Source: an uncultured Porphyromonadaceae bacterium (GTDB lineage: Bacteria > Bacteroidota > Bacteroidia > Bacteroidales > Muribaculaceae). Taken from it: DNA of 32,430 nt. Below are positions 1-7,692 of this stretch, piece after piece (position 1 is the first letter of the stretch; every line of letters begins with the position of its first letter). A model generated the notes under the pieces. The model had not been told where the DNA came from, did not search any database, and saw only the letters and a program-made list of their open reading frames with translations. The stretch covers positions 1 through 32,430 of the forward strand of contig CAMWRW010000018.1 of the NCBI GenBank assembly GCA_947176755.1. The letters are read 5' to 3'. The translations under genes were made by a program, and so were the position numbers.

Positions 1-54
1 CCCCCCCCCCCCGCCCCCCCCGCCGCGCGCCCCCCCGCCCGCCCGGGGGACACC
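1..54. other. C-rich low-complexity contig end
   Basis: The first ~50 bases are almost only C and G, starting with twelve C in a row. This is unlike the mixed composition of the rest of the window. In the ispH frame it would read as a proline/alanine string, which does not occur in IspH, and recognisable IspH sequence begins just after it. It is most simply a base-calling or assembly artefact at a contig end, not biology. Confidence 0.75.
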
Positions 55-834
55 GTACATACTGCAGCGGCGGTTGAGCGTCTTCGACTCCGAGGACTGC
101 GGACTATCACCCACGATGATCTCGAGGGGTTGCGCGGGGGCAGAGTGCTTCTCCGAGCACACGGAGAGCCGCCGAGCACTTATGAGACCCTGCGGAGGAA
201 TCGCACAACCATTATCGATGCGACGTGTCCCGTCGTGCTGAGGTTGCAACAGCGAATCAAACAGGCATATTCGGATGCACGTCGGAAAGTCGAGAAAGGG
301 GAACTCCCAATGATGCCCCTAATCCTGATATACGGGAAGGAGGGGCACGCCGAGGTCAACGGACTTGTGGGCCAGACAGAGGGGGAGGCAATCGTTGTGC
401 AGCACGCCGACGACCTTAACGACCTTGACCTTGACCGCGACATTCTTCTCTATTCCCAGACAACGAAGAGTATCGAGGGCTTCCGGGAACTTGTTGAAGA
501 AATCAAGCGCCGTAAAAAGGTTGGCACATTCGAATATTTCGACACGATATGCCGACAGGTTGCAACCCGGTCGGAGAAAATCCGGGAATTCGCCCGAAAT
601 CACGACACGGTGATATTCGTAACGGGAGCGAAAAGCAGCAACGGGCGTGTTCTTCTTGAAGAATGCCGCAAGGTCAATCCGCGGACTTACGCCGTGACTG
701 AAAGTTCGGAAGTGGATCAGGCGTGGCTCTCCGGGAGCCGCACAATCGGCATCTGCGGCGCCACTTCCACCCCGGCGTGGCTGATGGAAGAAGTTGCGAG
801 AAAAGCCAAACAGATTGCTGAAAGAAATGATTGA
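55..834 (+). CDS. ispH: 4-hydroxy-3-methylbut-2-enyl diphosphate reductase, 5' truncated
   Basis: IspH is the last enzyme of the MEP isoprenoid pathway. It is a cytosolic [4Fe-4S] enzyme that reduces HMBPP to IPP and DMAPP. Homology starts around base 55 without a start codon, so an N-terminal part (about 50 residues, with the first cluster cysteine of the FCxGVxRA motif) is missing. Seen here are the RAHGEPP substrate-binding motif, the second cluster cysteine in DATCPVV, the third in DTICRQVATRS, and the SSN segment of the diphosphate pocket (GAKSSNGR). The frame is open to base 1, but codons before ~55 are the C-rich artefact. An internal ATG or GTG start would cut off conserved sequence and is not credible. 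The stop overlaps the start of tadA by 8 bp, so the two are probably translationally coupled. Confidence 0.93.
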   Translation, partial: VHTAAAVERLRLRGLRTITHDDLEGLRGGRVLLRAHGEPPSTYETLRRNRTTIIDATCPVVLRLQQRIKQAYSDARRKVEKGELPMMPLILIYGKEGHAEVNGLVGQTEGEAIVVQHADDLNDLDLDRDILLYSQTTKSIEGFRELVEEIKRRKKVGTFEYFDTICRQVATRSEKIREFARNHDTVIFVTGAKSSNGRVLLEECRKVNPRTYAVTESSEVDQAWLSGSRTIGICGATSTPAWLMEEVARKAKQIAERND

Positions 835-1297
835 TAAAAAGGATAAACAGCAGATTGAAGACGAGCGCTATATGCGGATCGCCCTCGAAGAAGCCAAGGC
901 CGCTTCTAAAGAGGGAGAAATTCCAATCGGCGCCGTTATCGTGTCGCACGGCAGGATAATAGGCCGAGGCCACAATATGACGGAGGCTCTTACAGATGTC
1001 ACGGCCCACGCCGAGATGCTTGCCATAACGGCGGCAGCCAATAATCTGGGAGGGAAATATCTTCCGGATTGCACTCTTTATGTGACTATCGAGCCTTGCC
1101 CGATGTGCGCCGGCGCAATAGGATGGAGTCAGATTGGACGTCTCGTATATGGCGCACCGGATGAAAAAAGAGGATGCTTCAACCATTTCTCCCCGACCCG
1201 CACACCGCTGCATCCCAAAACTATCGTAAAGCAGGGCGTTCTGGAAGATGAATGTCGGGAAATCATGCAGTCGTTTTTTCGCAAATTGAGACGTTGA
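827..1297 (+). CDS. tadA: tRNA-specific adenosine deaminase TadA
   Basis: This is a zinc-dependent deaminase that converts A34 to inosine in tRNA-Arg(ACG), a cytosolic and usually essential step. With the ATG at 827 it has 156 residues, normal for TadA. The zinc site and proton shuttle are visible as HAE (His61, Glu63) and PCPMC (Cys91, Cys94). GAVIV near residue 36 and the C-terminal FFRKLR helix fit the family. The frame also has an ATG at 794, but that adds 11 residues lying inside ispH and is less likely. The chosen start overlaps the ispH stop by 8 bp. I assign TadA rather than a guanine or cytosine deaminase because of size, motif spacing and the C-terminal helix. Confidence 0.92.
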   Translation: MIDKKDKQQIEDERYMRIALEEAKAASKEGEIPIGAVIVSHGRIIGRGHNMTEALTDVTAHAEMLAITAAANNLGGKYLPDCTLYVTIEPCPMCAGAIGWSQIGRLVYGAPDEKRGCFNHFSPTRTPLHPKTIVKQGVLEDECREIMQSFFRKLRR

Positions 1298-1511
1298 GGA
1301 CACTGTTTTTTAACAATTGAAAGTCAAAAAACCTGCGATAATAAAGGGATAAGCATAATTTTAACACTTTTTAAATATGTTAATTAATATATGAATTAAA
1401 AAAAATATAATTTTGGACGAAAATTAACAGCCCCATTGTTATACACCATCGAACTAAGCTGACAAAAGGCCACCTGACCAATCGAAACGGGGCATACATT
1501 CTAAGGAGAGT
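1298..1511 (+). promoter_or_regulatory. AT-rich intergenic region with -7 box upstream of ADP-ribosylglycohydrolase
   Basis: This 214-bp gap is strongly AT-rich. A consensus Bacteroidota -7 box, TAATTTTG, lies at 1408-1415. No good TTTG -33 box is found about 20 bp upstream, so the promoter is only half supported. A transcript would carry a leader of about 90 nt. AAGGAG at 1503-1508 sits a few bases before the ATG at 1512 and is an unusually good Shine-Dalgarno sequence for this phylum. Confidence 0.5.
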
Positions 1512-2459
1512 ATGAACAAACAGAGTAAAATCCGAGGAGCGCTCTATGGCACGGCACTCGGAGACGCATTGGGATTAGGCGCGGAGTTCATGACCCGCCA
1601 CGAAGTTAAATATTATTATCCCGATGGTCTTCGCCATTTCGACCAGATAATCCGTGATGCCCACCGCTCACAATTCAAGCATGGGGAATGGACTAACGAT
1701 ACAGAGATCCTGCTCCGCCTGATTGAATGTGTGATTGCCAACAAAGGATTCGACCTGCTGGCCCTCGTCGGCAGCATGCGCGACTGGATTGAGGCCGAAC
1801 CTCAGGACCTTGCCCCTGTGATCAGAAAAATCATGAATAATCCTGAATGGATTGACAATCCAATCTCGGTGTCCCACAAGACGTGGAAAAACTCCGGGGT
1901 AAAGGAAGCGTCGAACGAGGCATTCCTGAGGGGGATTGTGACGGGAATAACTTCCCCAAGACGCGACTTGATTCGGAACACACGTGAACTTGTGCAGTGC
2001 ACGCACGACGACACACGTTGCATCGCGTCAACCACAATGCTGGCATTAGCGGCGCACAACATTTTCCACCACGATCGGGTTCCGACCTATGAGGAACTGT
2101 ATGAGGTTTGCGAGGTGATAGATTCCCGGACTCTGCCATACCTTGAGATGGCCTCCAAGGGAGACATCAAAGATTTCGAACTTGATGATGAGGACACTCA
2201 GCTTTATACACGCAAGACAATGGCGGCCGCTCTCTGGAGCCTATGGCATACTGACAATGCGGAGGATGCTATATACAAGGTGATAGATATGGCCGGAGAT
2301 GCCGATACAAACGCAGCGGCGGCCGGCGCGTTGGCCGGATTGCGTTACGGTTTTGAAGCCCTGCCCAACGAAAAGGATCTTATCATCCGCAAGGATTATC
2401 TTGACGATATATCCATTCGCCTCCATGAATTCTTAGAAGAGGCCTTTCCGGCCAAATAA
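1512..2459 (+). CDS. ADP-ribosylglycohydrolase (DraG/ARH family)
   Basis: The 315-residue protein belongs to the ADP-ribosylglycohydrolase family, which removes ADP-ribose from proteins or small molecules using two Mg ions. Signatures are GTALGDALG at residues 13-21, the first metal motif as GEWTNDTE (58-65), THDDTR (164-169), and the second metal motif GDADTN (262-267) followed by an AAAAGALAG helix. The first motif is usually TDD; here it is T61-N62-D63, so one expected carboxylate ligand is an amide. The second motif keeps D263, D265 and T266. No signal peptide is visible, so it is likely cytosolic. menA starts 2 nt after its stop, so they are co-transcribed, but a functional link is not evident. 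No DraT-like ADP-ribosyltransferase is nearby. The substrate cannot be told from sequence. Confidence 0.88.
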   Translation: MNKQSKIRGALYGTALGDALGLGAEFMTRHEVKYYYPDGLRHFDQIIRDAHRSQFKHGEWTNDTEILLRLIECVIANKGFDLLALVGSMRDWIEAEPQDLAPVIRKIMNNPEWIDNPISVSHKTWKNSGVKEASNEAFLRGIVTGITSPRRDLIRNTRELVQCTHDDTRCIASTTMLALAAHNIFHHDRVPTYEELYEVCEVIDSRTLPYLEMASKGDIKDFELDDEDTQLYTRKTMAAALWSLWHTDNAEDAIYKVIDMAGDADTNAAAAGALAGLRYGFEALPNEKDLIIRKDYLDDISIRLHEFLEEAFPAK

Positions 2460-2461
2460 AG

Positions 2462-3349
2462 ATGGGGAAGGTTAAAAGCTGGATTGAAGCCATGCGACTC
2501 CGGACGCTGCCGGTGTCGGTGGCCGGGGTTATTGCCGGAACCGGTGTGGCCGGAGCCTACGAAAGATTTGAATGGCTGCCCGCCACGATATGCCTGCTGT
2601 TTGCGGTAATGGCGCAGATAGTTTCGAATTTCGCCAATGAATATTTCGATTTCCGCAACGGTCTTGATAAGAAAGGCCGTGAAGGATTCCGGCGGGGTGT
2701 GACCGAGGGGGATATCACCCCGAAGGCAATGGGCCGGGCAACGTTCGGGCTGCTTGCCCTGACATGTCTGACCGGATGCACTCTTATAATCTGGGGAGGA
2801 TGGCAACTGATTCCGGTCGGAATTCTGATAGCCCTCTTTGCCTTAGGCTATTCCACAGGACCTTATCCATTGTCGCATCATGGACTGGGAGATCTGGCGG
2901 TCGTGATCTTTTTCGGCCTTGTGCCGGTCTTTTTCACCGCCTACGTTCAGGTTCAGTCGACGGCAATCTGGCCTTTGGCAACGGCAATCGGCGTGGCCGT
3001 GGGGTTGATGGCAGCCAATGTGTTGATCGTTAACAACTACAGGGATTATGACGACGACCGGGAAGTCGGGAAACGGACTACGGTCGTGATTTTCGGACGC
3101 AAGGCCATGAGCACCGTCTATCTAATCAACGGCTTTATTGCAGCCGCGATCACCGTTATCGCCACGTTTCATCTCATCAAGGATATTTACCAGATTGGAG
3201 CCCTTTTCTATGTCAACGAAAATTTCCGACTCTGGCAAGAAATAAAGGAAAGCAAGGGAGCGGCGCTCAACCCGCTGCTCGGGAAAACAGCGATGGTGCT
3301 CCTGGTGTTCTCCGCATGGATCGCATTCACGTTGTTCATAAAATGTTAA
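2462..3349 (+). CDS. menA: 1,4-dihydroxy-2-naphthoate polyprenyltransferase
   Basis: MenA is an integral membrane UbiA-superfamily prenyltransferase that attaches the polyprenyl tail to DHNA in menaquinone synthesis. It has 295 residues and eight to nine hydrophobic segments. The first Asp-rich motif is NEYFDFRNGLD (59-69). The second is NNYRDYDDDREVGKRT, followed by VIFGR. The PLSHHGLGDL stretch resembles the MenA-specific loop rather than UbiA or heme O synthase. The start is 2 nt after the preceding stop. A 40-residue loop before the last membrane helix (IYQIGALFYVNENF onward) is longer than in many MenA proteins. Other men genes are not in the window. Confidence 0.88.
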   Translation: MGKVKSWIEAMRLRTLPVSVAGVIAGTGVAGAYERFEWLPATICLLFAVMAQIVSNFANEYFDFRNGLDKKGREGFRRGVTEGDITPKAMGRATFGLLALTCLTGCTLIIWGGWQLIPVGILIALFALGYSTGPYPLSHHGLGDLAVVIFFGLVPVFFTAYVQVQSTAIWPLATAIGVAVGLMAANVLIVNNYRDYDDDREVGKRTTVVIFGRKAMSTVYLINGFIAAAITVIATFHLIKDIYQIGALFYVNENFRLWQEIKESKGAALNPLLGKTAMVLLVFSAWIAFTLFIKC

Positions 3350-3384
3350 TAAGATAAAATACAGCTTAACACCTTATCCGTTAA

Positions 3385-3423
3385 CCCGCCCTGCGGAGCC
3401 TGCAAAGGTCTCCACGGAGCGGG
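3385..3423 (+). terminator. Hairpin between menA and dnaB
   Basis: An imperfect 14-bp stem (3385-3398 with 3410-3423, two mismatches and one G-T pair, 11-nt loop) lies just after menA and 7 bp before the dnaB -33 box. No T run follows, so it may slow transcription or protect the menA mRNA end rather than act as a classic terminator. Confidence 0.35.
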
Positions 3424-3429
3424 CGAAAC

Positions 3430-3460
3430 TTGTCTGACCGAAAGAAAATCAGTAAATTTG
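3430..3460 (+). promoter_or_regulatory. dnaB promoter (Bacteroidota housekeeping sigma type)
   Basis: TTG at 3430-3432 and TAAATTTG at 3453-3460 are separated by 20 bp, matching the Bacteroidota TTTG-N19-21-TAnnTTTG consensus. Transcription would start near 3466, giving a leader of only about 20 nt before the dnaB ATG. Confidence 0.75.
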
Positions 3461-3485
3461 CGCAGCCTAACAAAAATGATAACAA

Positions 3486-5051
3486 ATGGATTCAAGCAAA
3501 AACACACGTCGTCCCCAATTTGAACCAATTCCGAAGAGTCAGACCGGCAAACTCCCGCCCCGCGACACGGAACTTGAAGAAGTTGTGCTTGGCGCGCTGA
3601 TGCTTGAGAAGGATGCCTATATGAATGTGGCCGATATATTGACACCGGACGCATTCTACGACCCTGTTAACGCAAAAATCTACGAGGCGATCTCGACGCT
3701 GGGACTCAATCAGCGTCCGATCGACATGATGACCGTGACCGAACAACTCCGCAAGAACGGCACTCTCGAAGAGGTAGGCGGCGCCGTCCATGTAACGGAG
3801 CTGACCGCGAGAGTATATTCGGCAGCGAATGTGGAATATCACGCGAAAATCGTCTCGCAGAAGCATCTTGCGCGACGCCTCATTTCTTTCGCCACGAAAA
3901 TCGAAGCCGAAGCATTCGACGAGAGCAACGATGTTGACGATCTGCTCCAGGAGGCGGAAGGACAGCTGTTCGACATCTCGCAGACCCATCTAAAACGTGA
4001 GGTGACACAGATAGACCCGGTTCTTAACCTTGCAATCGAACAGATTCAGACGGCCGCCAATACACAGACCGGTCTGTCGGGACTTCAGACCGGTTACAGG
4101 GACCTCGATCGGATGACTTCGGGATGGCAAAATTCCGACCTTATCATTATTGCGGCTCGCCCGGCAATGGGAAAAACGGCATTCGTGCTGTCGATGGCCA
4201 AGAATATGGCAATTGACTATAACATCCCTGTTGCGATCTTCACTCTCGAGATGGCCAACGTGCAACTTGTGAAGCGACTTCTGAGTAATATCGCGGATCT
4301 GGAGGGCGAGAAGATAAAGAGCGGCCAACTTAGTCCGGAGGAGTGGGACAGGCTTAACACTCGGTCACGAGCGGCCTATAGCGCCCCGCTCTACCTTGAC
4401 GAAACCGCCGGACTTTCAATCACAGAGCTGCGGACCAAGGCGCGCCGTCTCGTGAGAGAACGCGGAGTCCGTCTAATCATGATCGACTACCTTCAGCTCA
4501 TGAATGCCACCGGACTAAAACTCGGAAGCCGAGAACAGGAGGTGTCGACAATTTCACGCTCGCTCAAGGCTCTTGCCAAAGAACTCGATATTCCAATTAT
4601 CGCGCTTTCACAGCTTAACCGAAGCACGGAAACCCGCGAGGATAAAAGACCGGTCTTGTCCGACCTCCGCGAGTCGGGAGCAATCGAGCAGGATGCAGAT
4701 ATCGTCTGCTTCATACATCGCGAGGAATATTACACGAAAAGTTCTGAAGACAAGGAGGGAAATGACATCCGAGGCAAGGCTGAGCTTATAGTGGCCAAGC
4801 ATCGTAGCGGAGGCGTCGGCAGCGTTCCTCTGCGTTTTGTCGGGAAATATGCACGATTCGAGAACTGGGGGGAGGGTTATGAAATGATTCAAAGCGCTGT
4901 TGAAAACGTCGGGACTCAACGCAGGGAGTCAAGGATGAACACAGACTCATCGCCGGCTATGCCTCCTACGGGCTTCTCATTCCCCGGAGCCCCGTCAAAC
5001 AATATGCCCGACCTTATGCCGGATCCGGGGGACTCCGACGTACCATTTTAA
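3486..5051 (+). CDS. dnaB: Replicative DNA helicase DnaB
   Basis: DnaB is the hexameric 5'-3' helicase that drives the replication fork. The 521-residue protein has an N-terminal DnaB domain (about 25-130), a linker helix, and a RecA-like ATPase domain. Walker A is ARPAMGKT (224-231), Walker B is LIMIDYLQL around D334, and DnaB motifs LSQLNRSTE, LRESGAIEQDAD and VAKHRSGGVG follow. The length is slightly above the E. coli protein because of a Pro/Ser-rich C-terminal tail after the ATPase core. The start follows directly from the short leader of the promoter at 3430-3460. No intein is present. The next gene starts 12 nt downstream, so they may share a transcript. Confidence 0.97.
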   Translation: MDSSKNTRRPQFEPIPKSQTGKLPPRDTELEEVVLGALMLEKDAYMNVADILTPDAFYDPVNAKIYEAISTLGLNQRPIDMMTVTEQLRKNGTLEEVGGAVHVTELTARVYSAANVEYHAKIVSQKHLARRLISFATKIEAEAFDESNDVDDLLQEAEGQLFDISQTHLKREVTQIDPVLNLAIEQIQTAANTQTGLSGLQTGYRDLDRMTSGWQNSDLIIIAARPAMGKTAFVLSMAKNMAIDYNIPVAIFTLEMANVQLVKRLLSNIADLEGEKIKSGQLSPEEWDRLNTRSRAAYSAPLYLDETAGLSITELRTKARRLVRERGVRLIMIDYLQLMNATGLKLGSREQEVSTISRSLKALAKELDIPIIALSQLNRSTETREDKRPVLSDLRESGAIEQDADIVCFIHREEYYTKSSEDKEGNDIRGKAELIVAKHRSGGVGSVPLRFVGKYARFENWGEGYEMIQSAVENVGTQRRESRMNTDSSPAMPPTGFSFPGAPSNNMPDLMPDPGDSDVPF

Positions 5052-5063
5052 GCATACGATAAG

Positions 5064-6743
5064 ATGATAAATATAAAATCACTGAAGCCTGTTTACGGAC
5101 TCACTCTTACCTTCGGACTGCTCGCGCTCCCGATGGTCGGAGCAGACCTTTTGGTCTGGGAGGAGAGTTTTTCGGCCGGGACCTCCCGGCATATCACGGG
5201 GGTTGACACGATCGCAGGCAAAAGCTCATGGGAACTCTTCGGAGATGCCGGATTGGGCGATGGGATAAAAAGTCATGACGGCGACAACGGCTTTATCGTC
5301 ATGACCGGGGAGAGAGAAGGAGTCAGCTCGCGGATTCTGACTGATACTATTGACCTGCGGAACACAAGCAACCCATTTCTTAAATTTCATGTCTACAATC
5401 TTCCGAACCCCGATCAAAAGGAAGCAGACCAAAACATCGTCTGGATCTATGCCGACTCCGGAAATGGATTTGAAGATTTAACCGGATGGACCGTCGAGGA
5501 ATTGTGTGACACGACAATCGGATGGGCAACCGGCATGCTTAATCTGTCGGACTTCTGCGGAGAAAAAATCCGCCTGGCAATTGAATGCGAATCCGTGAAT
5601 CGCCGCATGACGATAATCGACAACATATCTATTGAGGATTATGTGGAATCGAATCCGGAGAGCTTCAAAATCAGTTTGCCGGGAGTTTCCGACATTAAAA
5701 TTTCGGGAGAAGGAAAAGACGTGAAACTTAGCTGGCTTCCACCCAAGGCACTTCCGGACACAAGCACGAGAGTAACTGAGAGTTTCGAAGCTGTTTTCCC
5801 TGAGGAGGGTTTTGCCCAAGGATACGATGGCTGGGGCTTTATCGATCTCGACGGGGGACATATCGGAGGAATCTGCGAGACCGAACTTCCGGGAATTGAA
5901 TACGGTTCGCGCCAGAGTTTCTGGGTAATGGACACATCTCATGACAATCTTGCTCACCCCAGTTATCAAGCCCATAACGGAGAGCGTTATCTCAGCCAGA
6001 TGTATGCGATGGGCCACTGCAACGAATCTCAGATAGTCTGCGACGACTGGGCGATCTCACCCCTTCTGTCGGAGGAAGCTCAGACCATATCTCTGTTCGC
6101 CCGCAGTTATGGCGAAAAAGAGAAAGAGAAGTTCAAAGTGATGTATTCCTTGACCGATGCAACCCCGGAATCATTTATTGAAGCGGGAGCGGAGAATGAA
6201 GTACCCTCGGAATGGACAGAATTTTCTTTTGATATTCCGGAAGGAGCGCGCTATTTTGCAATCCGGTGCGTGTCCGACCGCGGATTTATGCTTCACATCG
6301 ACGACATAAGTTATTCTGCAGCGAACGCAAGAAATGTAAAATTTCTCGGTTACAATTTCTATCGCGGTGGCGAACTCCGGAACGATTTCCCTATTACGGA
6401 AGAATTCGTTCGGCTTCCGGACTTCTCCCTCTCAGACAAAGGGATTCCACTCGCAGTGACCGCCGTTTATTCGCACGGAGAATCGAATCCGGAAGTGTTG
6501 ATTCCGGATAACGATATCTTCACGGGACTAAACGGAGTTGAGTCGGATGACAACGTTACAATTGAAGGAGAAATCGGAGTTATTCGATTCAATACAGAGA
6601 AAGAAACAAGAGCGAAAATCTACTCAACGGACGGCGTATTAAAATTTTCGGGATCAGTAAATGGAGTGTCCGAGCTTTCTGTGTCGCCAGGCATTTATGT
6701 TGTTACGGCGGGGGGAAAAAGAATAAAAGTGCGGGTAAGATAA
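5064..6743 (+). CDS. Secreted choice-of-anchor J protein with Por-type C-terminal tail
   Basis: The 559-residue protein starts with a signal peptide (hydrophobic stretch about 13-24, cleavage near VGA). Two jelly-roll choice-of-anchor J (cleaved-adhesin-like) regions are recognisable. The first covers about residues 30-190 and the second about 230-425, the latter with the typical CDDWAISP strand and an IDDISY end. A short linking segment follows, and the last ~70 residues resemble the T9SS Por secretion tail (AKIYSTDG, then SPGIYVVTAGGK and a basic end). Such proteins are surface or outer-membrane-associated in Bacteroidota, and the ligand is unknown. The gene sits 12 nt after dnaB with no obvious promoter of its own. 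Functional coupling to replication is not implied. Confidence 0.75.
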   Translation: MINIKSLKPVYGLTLTFGLLALPMVGADLLVWEESFSAGTSRHITGVDTIAGKSSWELFGDAGLGDGIKSHDGDNGFIVMTGEREGVSSRILTDTIDLRNTSNPFLKFHVYNLPNPDQKEADQNIVWIYADSGNGFEDLTGWTVEELCDTTIGWATGMLNLSDFCGEKIRLAIECESVNRRMTIIDNISIEDYVESNPESFKISLPGVSDIKISGEGKDVKLSWLPPKALPDTSTRVTESFEAVFPEEGFAQGYDGWGFIDLDGGHIGGICETELPGIEYGSRQSFWVMDTSHDNLAHPSYQAHNGERYLSQMYAMGHCNESQIVCDDWAISPLLSEEAQTISLFARSYGEKEKEKFKVMYSLTDATPESFIEAGAENEVPSEWTEFSFDIPEGARYFAIRCVSDRGFMLHIDDISYSAANARNVKFLGYNFYRGGELRNDFPITEEFVRLPDFSLSDKGIPLAVTAVYSHGESNPEVLIPDNDIFTGLNGVESDDNVTIEGEIGVIRFNTEKETRAKIYSTDGVLKFSGSVNGVSELSVSPGIYVVTAGGKRIKVRVR

Positions 6744-6822
6744 GGTTTTTTTCAATAAAAGTGAACATATCCACGACGGCGAATGTTAAGATAACAAAAG
6801 GAAACAAATTTTACACAAGGTT

Positions 6823-7023
6823 ATGGAAAACAGAAATGAACATCTTCCCAATCAGGAAGCAGAGGGTCTGAGAGCCCATAGCAAGAAACATGAAAATAAC
6901 AGCACCAAGAAGAGCAACAAGCTCTGGCTTTGGTTAGGCGTACTCGTATTGGTGTTTATCCTCCTTTGGTGGATATTCGGTATCGGCACAGTTGAAGATC
7001 TCTCCGGAGTAAGCAACGGTTAA
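6823..7023 (+). CDS. Small single-pass membrane protein, unknown function
   Basis: The 66-residue protein has a polar, Asn/Lys/Glu-rich N-terminus (1-31), one strongly hydrophobic Trp-rich segment at about 33-54 (beginning LWLWLGVLVL), and a short acidic-to-polar tail. It has no cysteine and no lipobox. The ATG follows an ACAAGG sequence. The gene stands between the anchor-J gene and fluC and ends before a good terminator, so it is probably its own transcription unit. I do not recognise the family. The clean reading frame, start context and terminator support it as a real gene. Confidence 0.6.
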   Translation: MENRNEHLPNQEAEGLRAHSKKHENNSTKKSNKLWLWLGVLVLVFILLWWIFGIGTVEDLSGVSNG

Positions 7024-7102
7024 GGCCCAAGATCCAAAGACATCACCGGCCATTCAAGGTCCTCAAAAAGGGCGAATACAAATTAATTGGACCGGGAAAA
7101 CG

Positions 7103-7131
7103 ACATCGGGCTATCATGCCCGATGTTTTTT
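7103..7131 (+). terminator. Rho-independent terminator after the 66-aa gene
   Basis: An eight-base stem (CATCGGGC 7104-7111 with GCCCGATG 7118-7125), extended by an A-T pair, has a 6-nt loop and is followed by six T. It separates the small membrane protein from fluC and shows that an ATG at 7116 in the fluC frame is not the start. Confidence 0.85.
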
Positions 7132-7184
7132 ATGACTTCACTTTAGAGCATAGAATCTATCTAAACTATATAAAACACACACTT

Positions 7185-7556
7185 ATGATTAAAATGATGC
7201 TAATCGCCGGAGCAGGCGGATTTATCGGTACATGCGGTCGCTTTCTGGTTGGAAAATGGAGCGCAGGAATGTGGCACGGAGCATTTCCGATGGGAACTTT
7301 CCTTGTAAATATTATCGGATGTTTTATAATCGGTCTTTTCTTCGGATTGCTGGAGAAGGCACATGTAATGACTTCAACCGAAAATGTCCTTCTCATCACC
7401 GGTTTCTGCGGAGGATTCACGACTTTCTCATCATTTGCAGATGATATGTGGGTTCTTGGAAGCAAGGGAGACTGGGTCACGTTCGGATTATATCTCGGTT
7501 TGAGCGTCGTTATCGGTATCGGTCTTGTATGGGCCGGCAGAGCTCTAATCAGATAA
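7185..7556 (+). CDS. fluC: Fluoride-specific ion channel FluC (CrcB)
   Basis: FluC is a small inner-membrane channel that exports fluoride as a dual-topology dimer. From the ATG at 7185 it has 123 residues with four membrane helices. Conserved parts are GGFIGTCGRF (11-20, with the family Arg), GTFLVNIIGCFIIG with its pore Asn42, and GFCGGFTTFSSF (73-84), the central sodium-binding and Phe-box region. The reading frame is open further upstream to an ATG at 7116, but that lies inside the preceding terminator. Starts at 7194 or 7197 are also possible. No fluoride riboswitch is recognisable in the upstream 160 bp. It is a single copy here, as expected for the homodimeric type. Confidence 0.93.
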   Translation: MIKMMLIAGAGGFIGTCGRFLVGKWSAGMWHGAFPMGTFLVNIIGCFIIGLFFGLLEKAHVMTSTENVLLITGFCGGFTTFSSFADDMWVLGSKGDWVTFGLYLGLSVVIGIGLVWAGRALIR

Positions 7557-7595
7557 GATCGGATTAAATTTTCTCAGCATACAGAGACATAAATC

Positions 7596-7628
7596 GAGGG
7601 TGTGACGGTCAGATACCATCACACCCTC
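7596..7628. terminator. Bidirectional hairpin between convergent fluC and radC
   Basis: A 14-bp stem with one mismatch (7596-7609 with 7615-7628) and a 5-nt loop sits between the two converging genes. Neither side has a strong T tract, so termination strength is uncertain. Confidence 0.55.
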
Positions 7629-7692
7629 TCTCAGTGTTCAACAGGGTAATGTTGATTAGAGGATCCGCCTGACTACTCCCGGCGGCCCGGAG

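Noticed and set aside
674-1303. Minus-strand open frame of 209 codons
   Set aside because: Antisense to ispH and tadA, both with intact motifs.
7116-7184. Upstream extension of FluC
   Set aside because: The start would lie inside a rho-independent terminator and the added residues do not fit the family.
7024-7184. Fluoride riboswitch before fluC
   Set aside because: None of the conserved crcB motif segments can be found, and the only strong fold is a terminator.
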